From positions 24,457-88,456 of the forward strand of contig CAIVPR010000140.1 in NCBI GenBank assembly GCA_903907865.1: a DNA stretch of 64,000 nt. The letters are read 5' to 3'. The notes below the pieces were generated by a model. That model made no database searches. It saw only the letters and a program-made list of their open reading frames with translations, and was not told the DNA's origin. The stretch's first letter is position 1. Each line of letters starts with the position of its first letter. Source of the stretch: an uncultured Acidobacteriia bacterium (GTDB lineage Bacteria > Acidobacteriota > Terriglobia > Bryobacterales > Bryobacteraceae). Both the position numbers and the translations under genes were made by a program. Of the stretch, positions 34,534 to 42,089 are shown one piece after another.

Positions 34534-35344
34534 GATTCAGACCGAGGTCCTCCGAGTGCTCGCCAGCCGCCGCGACGCCGAGAGCTATGTGGCTGGCGGC
34601 ACGCCGCTCAACCTCTCGGGCGGACGCTTCTCCAGTGACATCGACGTCTTTCATGACCGCGAGGAGCGTGTCGCCGTGGCCGCGAATGGCGACGGACAGG
34701 CGCTCGAGGAGGCCGGTTTCGAGGTGCGTTGGCTGCGGAGGCACCCCCAAATCCATACCGCGTCCGTTGCCGGCAGTCACGGAATCACCCGGCTGGAATG
34801 GGTGGTCGACAGCGACTACCGCTTCTTTCCCGTCGTGCCGGACGAAATCTTCGGGTACAAACTGCATCCGGTCGATCTGGCCACGAATAAGATCATGGCT
34901 GCGGCGGGGCGTCGCGAACTGCGCGATTTGGTGGACGCGGTGACCGTGCACCAGTCCATACTGCCCCTCGGAGCGGTGGTTTGGGCCGCGGTGGACAAGG
35001 CACCCGGCTTCTCCCCCGAGAGTCTGATTGCCGAGATCCGGCGGAACTCGAATTATCCGCTGGCGGAATGGCGTGCGCTATCCTCCGAGACCCCGGTGGA
35101 TCCGGTGCTCACGTCCACGAAGCTAAGGGCTGCCTTGGACCAGGCCGATGCGTTCGTCGCCCAAATGCCGAGCGCATTGCAGGGCCTTCTATTCGTCGAG
35201 GGCTCGGTCGAGGAAGGCGGTCGCCCGGTCCAACCCGATCCAACCCGCTTGCCCGAATACACGACTCACGCCGCAGTTCGAAGGGGACATTGGCCCGGCA
35301 GTTCGGAAGTTCTATCGGCTATGCTGGACAGCTACCGGCTGTAG
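34520..35344 (+). CDS. AbiEii-like nucleotidyltransferase (possible type IV toxin)
   Basis: A 274-residue protein, start MPLTRIQTEVLRVLASRR at 34520. The nucleotidyltransferase signature is present at about residues 27-50: VAGGTPLNLSGG followed by RFSSDIDVFHD, with the two metal-binding aspartates in DID. An alpha-helical region follows with the conserved Lys in LATNKIMAAAGRRELRDLVD, typical of AbiEii/DUF1814-type enzymes. AbiEii transfers nucleotides and causes growth arrest in phage-abortive systems; the usual AbiEi antitoxin is not present, and a 73-residue protein takes its position. Alternatively it is a plain housekeeping-like NTase of unknown substrate. Confidence 0.7.
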   Translation: MPLTRIQTEVLRVLASRRDAESYVAGGTPLNLSGGRFSSDIDVFHDREERVAVAANGDGQALEEAGFEVRWLRRHPQIHTASVAGSHGITRLEWVVDSDYRFFPVVPDEIFGYKLHPVDLATNKIMAAAGRRELRDLVDAVTVHQSILPLGAVVWAAVDKAPGFSPESLIAEIRRNSNYPLAEWRALSSETPVDPVLTSTKLRAALDQADAFVAQMPSALQGLLFVEGSVEEGGRPVQPDPTRLPEYTTHAAVRRGHWPGSSEVLSAMLDSYRL

Positions 35345-35387
35345 ACGCGCCATTGGGATTCCCATGACGGCGCCCGAAGTTTACAGT

Positions 35388-35430
35388 ATGGTCACCATCC
35401 ACCAGCATGCCGGAGTGGTATAACAGTACC
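35388..35430 (+). promoter_or_regulatory. Candidate brnTA promoter/operator
   Basis: Two palindromic elements precede brnT: ATGGTCACCAT (35388-35398, perfect 11-mer) and GGTATAACAGTACC (35417-35430, 4-bp arms) overlapping a TATAAC -10-like box at 35419. BrnA antitoxins repress their own promoter, so these are plausible operator sites. No clear -35. Confidence 0.3.
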
Positions 35431-35435
35431 ATCAG

Positions 35436-35714
35436 ATGCGCTTCAGCTTCGACATCCGCAAGAGCGCCCGCCTCCGGGCGAATCCGCAGCGCGGCATCGG
35501 ATTCGAAGAGGCTCGGGAATTGTTTTCCCGGCCATATTGGCTCGACCGGCGGTCTGACGTGCCGGAACAGTATCTTGCCGTCGGCTGGGTCGGAGAGCGG
35601 CTGTTTTCAGTCGTGTTCGAGATAAGGGAAGACCACGACGGCGAACTCTTCCATTTGGTGACGCTGTGGCGGTCAACCCGCGAGGAGATCCGATTATATG
35701 AAGACAACTCATGA
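35436..35714 (+). CDS. brnT: BrnT-family ribonuclease toxin
   Basis: A 92-residue protein with the BrnT/RelE-like pattern: an N-terminal FSFDIRKSARLRANPQRGIG, the conserved GFEEARELF helix, strands QYLAVGWVGERLFSVVFEIR and FHLVTLWRSTREEIRLYE. The final RxSxxEExxLYE box is characteristic. BrnT cleaves RNA and arrests growth. As in other brnTA modules the toxin comes first and overlaps the antitoxin (17 nt). An N-terminal variant of the usual FDxxK motif is intact. No sign of decay. Confidence 0.82.
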   Translation: MRFSFDIRKSARLRANPQRGIGFEEARELFSRPYWLDRRSDVPEQYLAVGWVGERLFSVVFEIREDHDGELFHLVTLWRSTREEIRLYEDNS

Positions 35715-36006
35715 GGCAGTGAAGCCAGTTTCCGCCGACGCCATTGCGCGACTTGCGGACCAAGGCGAAGACGTTTCGCGTTTTTTTACAGGAAAAGGCC
35801 GGATGGTGCATCCGAGTCCGGCGTCGTCGCCCGCTAGCCAATCCATTCAACGGGTCAACGTGGATCTGACGGCAAAGATGCTGGAGGAACTGGACAAGGC
35901 CGCACTGGATCTCAATGTCAGTCGCCAAGCCGTCATCAAAACGCTGATGCGGCAGGCGTTGGATCAGCACTATCTCGCCCAGGGTGCTCGTCGTCTGGCC
36001 GGCTGA
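35698..36006 (+). CDS. brnA: BrnA-family antitoxin
   Basis: A 102-residue protein. The N-terminal region (VSADAIARLADQGEDVSRFF) binds the toxin. The C-terminal ribbon-helix-helix domain reads QRVNVDLTAKMLEELDKAA and LDLNVSRQAVIKTLMRQALD, typical of BrnA, which neutralises BrnT and represses the operon. Start ATG at 35698 overlaps brnT by 17 nt. It is apparently functional, in contrast with the decayed TA genes 1.5 kb upstream. Confidence 0.8.
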   Translation: MKTTHEAVKPVSADAIARLADQGEDVSRFFTGKGRMVHPSPASSPASQSIQRVNVDLTAKMLEELDKAALDLNVSRQAVIKTLMRQALDQHYLAQGARRLAG

Positions 36007-36120
36007 CGCCAACTCACCAAAATGGCGCTAACGGCTGCGGCGGTAAACCGCAGGTAGAGACGAGGTCGCTGCGGTTGAAAAGGAGTTCGGAACTCAGATA
36101 TCGACGATCCGACACCTCAT

Positions 36121-36405
36121 ATGAGACACCTGATGTGCCGAGTCCTGAATTTCGAGATCGTCGCGCCCCACACGCTCCGCATCGGCTTCAACGACAACAC
36201 GGAGCAGACCATCCATTTCCGACCGGTCCTGAGAGGCGAGCTGTACGGACCACCCTCGGAATCCGGGTACTTCAACCGTGTCGCCCTCGATTCCGAGAGC
36301 GGCACCCTCGTTTGGCCCAACGGAGCGGACTTCGATCCGGCAATCCTGCACGAATGGCCCAAGTGCGAAGCCGCGTTCGTCGAAATGACCTCCAAGTGGG
36401 ACTAG
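36121..36405 (+). CDS. DUF2442 protein (intact)
   Basis: A 94-residue protein with the DUF2442 pattern: VLNFEIVAPHTLRIGFNDNT, TIHFRPVLRGELYGP, NRVALDSESGTLVWPNGADF and a final DPAILHEWP. Genes of this family are often found in accessory regions next to a DUF4160 or toxin-like gene; no DUF4160 gene is recognised here. Function is unproven. A truncated copy lies at 33721, sharing about 165 bp including the region after the stop. A start at 36121 (ATG) is supported by CTCATATGAGAC, an ATATGAG palindrome around it. Confidence 0.75.
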   Translation: MRHLMCRVLNFEIVAPHTLRIGFNDNTEQTIHFRPVLRGELYGPPSESGYFNRVALDSESGTLVWPNGADFDPAILHEWPKCEAAFVEMTSKWD

Positions 36406-36608
36406 CGTCCGAGTTGAGTCTCCCAGCCGCGAATCTGCATGCGCACACGTGATGTTTGGGCCGCGAGATCCGTGGCGGGGGATCGCCCGCCCCCGCTCAT
36501 GAGTCCCACTTGTGAGACGCGCAAGCCATTGATTTCAAGAGACATTTGTGGCGTCTCAAAACCTACCCTTTGTGAGACGGGTCAGGCGCTGCCCCAAGCT
36601 CTGCCTAG

Positions 36609-37685
36609 TTAATTTTCCCAAGGAGTCTCGCATTCTGCCAATCGCCCCCTAAAACAACTCCGGCTGAGCCCCCCCCCCCCAAACCTCCTCGCCACCCCGA
36701 AATAATCATAAGCCCGCTCCGTAGCCATCCGCCCCCGCGGAGACCTATGCAAGAACCCCAACTGGATCAAATAGGGCTCGTAAACCTCCTCGATCGTCTC
36801 CGGCTCCTCGCCAATCGACGCCGCGATCGTGTTCACGCCCACCGGCCCGCCCCCGAACTTCTCCAGCACCGTGCGCATGATCTTCTGGTCGATCTCGTCC
36901 AGCCCGAACCGGTCCACCTCCAGCAAATCCAGCGCGGTCACCGCCACCTTGTGGTCGATCACGCCCTTCGCCCGCACCTGCGCGTAGTCCCGCACCCGCC
37001 GCAGCAGCCGGTTCGCGATACGCGGTGTCCCCCGCGCCCGCCGCGCGATCTCCTCCGCGCCCTCCCCGTCAATCGGCGTCGCCAGCAGCTTCGACGACCG
37101 CTCGACAATCTTCTTCAGCTCCGGCACGTCGTAGTGGTTCAGCCGCAGCACCAGCCCGAACCGACCCCGCAGCGGTGCCGACACCAGCCCCTGCCGCGTC
37201 GTCGCCCCGATCGCCGTGAACTTCTGCAGCGGAATCGAATGAGTCCGCGCCCCCGGCCCCGTCCCGATCAAAATGTCGAGGTGGAAATCCTCCAGCGCCG
37301 AATACAGCATTTCCTCGACGTCCGGCAGCAGCCTGTGCACCTCGTCGATGAAAAACACCTGCCGGTGCATGATCCCGCTCAGAATCCCCGACAAATCCAG
37401 CTTCTTCTGCAGCACCGGCCCCGACGTCTGGCCGAACGGCACATCCAATTCCTGCGCGATGATCTGCCCCAGCGTCGTCTTGCCCAGCCCCGGAGGCCCG
37501 TACAGCAGCACATGGTCCATCGCCTCGCCGCGCTTCCGGGCCGCGTCGATCGCGATCTGCAGGTTCTCCTTCAGCCGCGTCTGCCCCGTGAAGTCCGCCA
37601 GCCGCCGCGGACGCAACCCCGCCTCGAACTGCTGTTCGTCCTCGGCCCCCACCGCCGATACCAGCCTGGAACTCTTGTCCGCCAT
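36609..37685 (-). CDS. ruvB: Holliday junction DNA helicase RuvB, C-terminus out of frame as sequenced
   Basis: A 358-residue AAA+ motor that drives RuvA-bound branch migration. Walker A (YGPPGLGKTT), Walker B (FFIDEVHR), sensor 1 (AIGATTRQG), arginine finger region (APLRGRFG) and the winged-helix tail (LGFLHRSPRGRMATERAYDY) are all present. After FGVARRFGG the protein runs through 12 G residues in the coding strand and continues 18 or so unrelated residues to 36609. If the tract had 13 or 10 G, the frame would end AQPELF with stop at 36649-36651, the common RuvB C-terminus. The last residues given here are therefore probably wrong. ruvA abuts directly upstream. Confidence 0.93.
   Translation of the reverse strand: MADKSSRLVSAVGAEDEQQFEAGLRPRRLADFTGQTRLKENLQIAIDAARKRGEAMDHVLLYGPPGLGKTTLGQIIAQELDVPFGQTSGPVLQKKLDLSGILSGIMHRQVFFIDEVHRLLPDVEEMLYSALEDFHLDILIGTGPGARTHSIPLQKFTAIGATTRQGLVSAPLRGRFGLVLRLNHYDVPELKKIVERSSKLLATPIDGEGAEEIARRARGTPRIANRLLRRVRDYAQVRAKGVIDHKVAVTALDLLEVDRFGLDEIDQKIMRTVLEKFGGGPVGVNTIAASIGEEPETIEEVYEPYLIQLGFLHRSPRGRMATERAYDYFGVARRFGGGGLSRSCFRGRLAECETPWEN
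36669..36680. repeat. 12-base homopolymer (C tract) inside ruvB
   Basis: Twelve consecutive C on the plus strand (G in the ruvB coding strand). A change of +1 or -2 would restore the usual RuvB C-terminus, so this is either a sequencing error or a slippery contingency tract. Confidence 0.9.
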
Positions 37686-38276
37686 TTACCTAACCAGCTC
37701 CAGCGACTTGCGGAACAACGGCTCGAACACCTCCGGCACGCCCGCCATCCGAGCCTTCCTCACCGCCGCTTCCGCCGCAGTCCTCTGGCAGCCTAGATTC
37801 ACCAGCGCCGACAGGACATCCTCCTCCAGCGCAGAAATCGGCGGCTGCGCGGGAGCGTCCGTCGCACCCTCGATGGCTGGCAGCTTGTCCCGCAGCTCCA
37901 GAATCATCCGTTCGCCGGTCTTCTTCCCGACCCCCGGAATCTTCACCAGCTTGTCCACCTCGCCCCGCCGGATCGCGTTCACCAGGCTGGCCGGATCGAT
38001 CCCGCTCAGCACCTTGATCGCCAGCGCCGGTCCGATCCCGCTCACCGAGATCAGCTTCTCGAACAGCGCCTTCTCGTCCGCCGTGTGGAAGCCGAACAGC
38101 TGGATCGCGTCCTCCCGAACGTTGGTGTAGACGCGCAGCCGCGTCTCGCCGCCAACTTCGGGCAATTTCGAATACGTGGAGATGGGAATGGAGACTTCAT
38201 AGCCGACCCCGCCCACATCCACGACCGCTTGGTTGGGGTGTTTTTCGGCCAGTATGCCGCGTAGCAGAGCAATCAT
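37686..38276 (-). CDS. ruvA: Holliday junction DNA helicase RuvA
   Basis: A 196-residue protein, start MIALLRGILAEKHPNQAVVD at 38276 (a longer frame to 38306 is unnecessary). Domain I is an OB fold (VVDVGGVGYEVSIPISTY, VYTNVREDAIQLFGF). Domain II has two helix-hairpin-helix motifs (LISVSGIGPALAIKVLSG and KLVKIPGVGKKTGERMILEL). Domain III (about 145-196) is the RuvB-binding helical end. It binds four-way junctions as a tetramer. It abuts ruvB with no gap and is divergent from rsmE. Confidence 0.96.
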   Translation of the reverse strand: MIALLRGILAEKHPNQAVVDVGGVGYEVSIPISTYSKLPEVGGETRLRVYTNVREDAIQLFGFHTADEKALFEKLISVSGIGPALAIKVLSGIDPASLVNAIRRGEVDKLVKIPGVGKKTGERMILELRDKLPAIEGATDAPAQPPISALEEDVLSALVNLGCQRTAAEAAVRKARMAGVPEVFEPLFRKSLELVR

Positions 38277-38304
38277 GGGAACCCGGGTGGCAAGATTATT
38301 GTAC

Positions 38305-39027
38305 ATGGCACGCAGGCGATTCTTCGTGGACGAGGTGCGTCAAGGGCACGCACGGATCGAGGGCGACGACGCCCACCACCTCGTGCGCGTCCTCCGCGTC
38401 GAGGCCGGGCACAAGTACGAAATCAGCGACACCCACCGCGTCTGGCTCGCCCAAATCTCGTCGGCGCGCAAGAATCTGGTGGAGTTCGAGATCCTCGAAG
38501 AACTCCCCGCCGGTCCGCCCCTGCCCGAAACCATCCTCCTGCTCGCGCTCGTCAAGTTCGACCGCTTCGAGTGGGCCGTCGAAAAGGCGACCGAGCTCGG
38601 CATCACTACCCTCGTCCCCTTCGACGCCGCCCGCAGCGACCAGGGCCTTTTCGACGGAGCCCGCAAGCGCGTCGAACGCTGGCGGCGCATCGCCAAGGAG
38701 GCATCCGAGCAGTCCCGCCGCCTCCAACCGCCCGACATCTTGGACCCCGTCCGCTTCGACGCCGCCCTGAAGCATCCCGCCACCTTCCGACTCCTGCTCG
38801 ACGAGCGCCCCGGCGCGCCCCCCATGCTGAAAGCCCTCCACGGTGCCACCCCGCAGGACTCCGTGGCCCTCGCAATCGGCCCCGAAGGCGGCTGGACCGA
38901 CGCCGAGCGGACCCGCCTCGAAGCCGCCGGGTGGCAGGGGGCATCCCTCGGATCCACCGTCCTCCGGGCCGAAACCGCAGTCTGCGCGGCCCTCGCCGTC
39001 GCCTCCGCAGTGCGACTCTTAATATAG
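38305..39027 (+). CDS. rsmE: 16S rRNA m3U1498 methyltransferase RsmE
   Basis: A 240-residue protein, start MARRRFFVDEVRQG at 38305. An N-terminal PUA-like domain (HHLVRVLRVEAGHKYEISD) precedes the SPOUT-type knot: KFDRFEWAVEKATELGITTL, then SEQSRRLQPP, then AIGPEGGWTDAE and GSTVLRAETAVCAAL, the SAM-binding loops. It methylates U1498 of 16S rRNA near the decoding site. Length is normal. It is divergent from ruvA with a 28-bp gap and followed after 34 nt by the Ser/Thr kinase. Confidence 0.94.
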   Translation: MARRRFFVDEVRQGHARIEGDDAHHLVRVLRVEAGHKYEISDTHRVWLAQISSARKNLVEFEILEELPAGPPLPETILLLALVKFDRFEWAVEKATELGITTLVPFDAARSDQGLFDGARKRVERWRRIAKEASEQSRRLQPPDILDPVRFDAALKHPATFRLLLDERPGAPPMLKALHGATPQDSVALAIGPEGGWTDAERTRLEAAGWQGASLGSTVLRAETAVCAALAVASAVRLLI

Positions 39028-39061
39028 GGAGAGCCTCCCGGAGCCGCCACAAATTCCGCGC

Positions 39062-41467
39062 ATGATTGGCACAACCATCTCGCATTACGAAGTCCTCGCC
39101 CTCATCGGCGAGGGCGGGATGGGTGCGGTCTACCGTGCGCGCGACCTCCAACTCGGCCGCCAAGTCGCCATCAAGCGCCTCCTGCCGTCCCAATCCGGCT
39201 CCGGCGAGCGCCGCAACCGCTTCCTCCAGGAGGCACGCGCCACCTCGGCCCTCAACCACCCCAGCATCGTCACCATCCACGACGTGGTCGAGGACGCCGC
39301 CGGCGACTGCATCGTCATGGAATTGGTCCGCGGCCAAACCCTCGCCTCGCTCCTCGGTGCCGGACGCATTCCCGTCGTCGACGCCCTCCGAATCGGCGTC
39401 CAAGTGGCCGACGCCCTGTCCGCCGCCCACGGCATTGGCATCGTCCACCGGGACCTCAAGCCCGCCAACGTCATGACCACACCCGAGGGCCTCGCCAAGG
39501 TCCTCGATTTCGGTCTCGCCAAGGTCGACCAGGGCCAGGGCGCACTCAACTTGGGCGACTCCGACACCACCATTTCTCTCCGGTTCCAAGGTCCCAAGAC
39601 CACCGAGGGAGCCATCATCGGCACCATCGCCTACATGTCCCCCGAGCAGGCCCAGGGAGGCAAGGTTGACGCCCGCAGCGACATCTTCTCCCTCGGTGCA
39701 GTCCTCTACGAGATGCTCACCGGCCACCACGCCTTCCGGGGCGCGTCCGGCCTCGAAATCCTCGCCGCCGTCCTCCGCGACACCCCCCGCGACCTGTCCC
39801 TCTGTGGCGTCACCGTCCCCACGGAACTCCAGGAAACCCTCAGCCGCTGCCTCCGCAAGAACCCCGCTGAGCGCTTCCAGACCATGTCCGAGGTCAAGGC
39901 GGCCCTCGAAGACCTTTACATCGCCATGCGTGCCGCCGGGCTCGGCCCCGCCTCCATCATGGCGCGGCAATCCTTCCAACAGTCCGTCGTACAACACCTT
40001 CCCGCCACGGCGGCCGTCGCCGCCGATCCCGCCCCCTCAGGCATCTTCCAGCAGCCCGGCAAGCCCTCCATCGCCGTCCTCCCGTTCCTCAACCTCAGTT
40101 CCGACAAGGAGAACGAATACTTCAGCGACGGTCTCGCGGAGGAAATCATCAACGCCCTCACCCGCGTCGATTCGATCCGCGTCACCGCCCGCACCTCGGC
40201 CTTCGCCTTCCGCGAATCTCGCCAGGACATCCGCCAGATCGGCGAGACCCTCCGCGTCTCCAGCGTCCTCGAGGGCAGCGTCCGCAAGGCGGGCAACCGC
40301 GTCCGAATCAGTGTCCAACTGATCGGCGCGGTCGACGGCAGCAACCTCTGGTCGGAGCGTTTCGACCGCGAGATGACCGACGTCTTCGAGATCCAAGACG
40401 AAATCTCGGCCGCAATCGTCGCCAAACTGCGCGTCAAACTCACCGAATCCAGTCCCGACTTCCATCGCGGCACCGCCCCCGTCCCGCCGGTCAAGCGCTA
40501 CACCGCCAACCTCGAGGCCTACGACCTCTACCTCAAGGGCCGCTTCGAACTCTACAAGATGACCCGCGAAGGCCTCGACGCCGGCAAACGGCTCTTCGAA
40601 GGGGCCATCCGCCTCGACCGCCATTACGCACTCCCGTGGGAAGGCCTCGCGCAGTGCCTCTACTCCGAAGGTTTCCTCGGTTTCGAAGCCCCCGGCACCG
40701 CCATGCCCCGCGCCAAGGAGGCCATCGCCCGCGCCATTGAGCTCGACGACTCGATCGCCGAGTCCCATGCGACCCTCGGCGTCATCCTGGCGCTCTACGA
40801 CTGGGACTGGGCTGGTGCCGAGCGCGAATTCCTGCGTTCGATCCAGCTCAACGGAGCATCGCCAGTTTCACGCGACGGCTACGCCTTCTACTTCCTCCGC
40901 CCGACCGGTCGCCTCGACGAGGCGATTTCCGAACTCCGCCAAGCCCTCTCGCTCGACCCCCTGTCGATCCTCTACCGCGTCCACCTCGGCTTCCTCTACT
41001 ACCTGAAGCGGGAGTATTCGCTGTCGGTGGCCCAGTTCGGCAAGGTTGTCGAGATGAACCCCGGCTACTATCTGGCGCACGCCATGCTGGGCAACGTCCA
41101 TGCCATCCGACGGGAGTTCGCGGAGTCGTTCGCCTGCTACACTCGTGCACGCCAAGCGGACGCCGACAGCAAGTTCCTCGATTCCCTGGAAGCGATGACG
41201 CTAGCGATGGCCGGCCGCACCGTCGAAGCCACAGCACTGTTGGCCCTGATCGAACAGCGTGCCAGCGACGGCTATATCTCGCCCGTCAGCATCTCCTACG
41301 TGCACGCGGCGCTGGGCGACAAGACCGCAGCCTTCGAGCATCTGGAGCAGGCCATTGAGGCGCGGGACCCCAACATCCTCGGCATGAAGTGCAATCCGCT
41401 CTTCGACCCCCTCCGCGACGACCCCCGCTACATAGCCCTCCTCCGCCGCATGGACCTGGCCGACTAA
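39062..41467 (+). CDS. Ser/Thr protein kinase with FlgO-like and TPR domains
   Basis: An 801-residue protein. Residues 8-290 form a Hanks-type kinase: GEGGMGAVYRA (P loop), Lys38 in VAIKRLL, HRDLKPANV with catalytic Asp131, DFG at 149-151 and GTIAYMSPEQA. About residues 336-470 resemble the FlgO/TolB N-terminal-like domain often found after such kinases (SIAVLPFLNLSSDKENEYFS, GLAEEIINALTRVDSIRV, GSVRKAGNRVRISVQL). TPRs fill about 490-800. No convincing membrane helix is present, unlike many relatives, so it is probably cytosolic. It likely phosphorylates regulators and binds partners via its TPRs. No phosphatase gene is adjacent. Confidence 0.92.
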   Translation: MIGTTISHYEVLALIGEGGMGAVYRARDLQLGRQVAIKRLLPSQSGSGERRNRFLQEARATSALNHPSIVTIHDVVEDAAGDCIVMELVRGQTLASLLGAGRIPVVDALRIGVQVADALSAAHGIGIVHRDLKPANVMTTPEGLAKVLDFGLAKVDQGQGALNLGDSDTTISLRFQGPKTTEGAIIGTIAYMSPEQAQGGKVDARSDIFSLGAVLYEMLTGHHAFRGASGLEILAAVLRDTPRDLSLCGVTVPTELQETLSRCLRKNPAERFQTMSEVKAALEDLYIAMRAAGLGPASIMARQSFQQSVVQHLPATAAVAADPAPSGIFQQPGKPSIAVLPFLNLSSDKENEYFSDGLAEEIINALTRVDSIRVTARTSAFAFRESRQDIRQIGETLRVSSVLEGSVRKAGNRVRISVQLIGAVDGSNLWSERFDREMTDVFEIQDEISAAIVAKLRVKLTESSPDFHRGTAPVPPVKRYTANLEAYDLYLKGRFELYKMTREGLDAGKRLFEGAIRLDRHYALPWEGLAQCLYSEGFLGFEAPGTAMPRAKEAIARAIELDDSIAESHATLGVILALYDWDWAGAEREFLRSIQLNGASPVSRDGYAFYFLRPTGRLDEAISELRQALSLDPLSILYRVHLGFLYYLKREYSLSVAQFGKVVEMNPGYYLAHAMLGNVHAIRREFAESFACYTRARQADADSKFLDSLEAMTLAMAGRTVEATALLALIEQRASDGYISPVSISYVHAALGDKTAAFEHLEQAIEARDPNILGMKCNPLFDPLRDDPRYIALLRRMDLAD

Positions 41468-41663
41468 GCGTGGCGCACGCACTCTTGCGTGCCGAGTCGA
41501 CAATCCTGTCGACGCCTGTTCCCGTGCGATCCGAAAGCTTCATTCACAAAAATTTTCGCCCCATCTTCCTCGTCTTTTCAACCACTTGCAAAACCACTGG
41601 TTCGAAAACACCCCCTCCGCCCGGTATGATCCACACGTGGGAACCCCCGCGAAGGATCAAAAA

Positions 41664-42089
41664 ATGAACGATCTCGAAACCCGGCTCACAGCCCTGCTCC
41701 AAAACGAAATCGAGCGCTGCGTCGCCCGCATCAACGAATGCGAGGCCCTCGAAGCCACCCATCCCGACCCCAAACTCCGCATCGCCAACGACCGCGACCG
41801 TGACCGCGCCTTCGTCGCCCTCCGGCGCGCCATGGCCATGCTCAAGCAGTTCCCAGCCCCGGCGGCCGCCCAACCACAAGCCCAAGTCGCACAGCCCGAG
41901 GCCCCCGCGACGCCGGAACAACCAGCACCCCCTATCGCCCGCAGCGCCCCCTGTCCCTGCCGCTCCGGCCTCAAGTACAAGCGCTGCTGCGGACGCCTAG
42001 CGCCGCCGCTTCCCCTCCGGCAACCCAAGCGCCATCAACCACTTGCAGCCAAAACGGCTTTGAATTTTCGACCTACGCCAGCAACGTGA
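41664..42089 (+). CDS. SEC-C zinc-motif protein
   Basis: A 141-residue protein, start MNDLETRLTALLQNEIER at 41664, with TATGAT about 34 nt upstream as a possible -10. The N-terminal half is helical (RCVARINECEALEATHPDPK, RAFVALRRAMAMLKQF), followed by a Pro/Ala/Gln-rich linker. The C-terminal SEC-C motif CPCRSGLKYKRCCG binds zinc, as at the end of SecA, where it contacts SecB and ribosomes. The role of stand-alone SEC-C proteins is unknown. After the motif about 30 residues run over the opposing gene's 3' end (17-bp overlap). Confidence 0.75.
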   Translation: MNDLETRLTALLQNEIERCVARINECEALEATHPDPKLRIANDRDRDRAFVALRRAMAMLKQFPAPAAAQPQAQVAQPEAPATPEQPAPPIARSAPCPCRSGLKYKRCCGRLAPPLPLRQPKRHQPLAAKTALNFRPTPAT

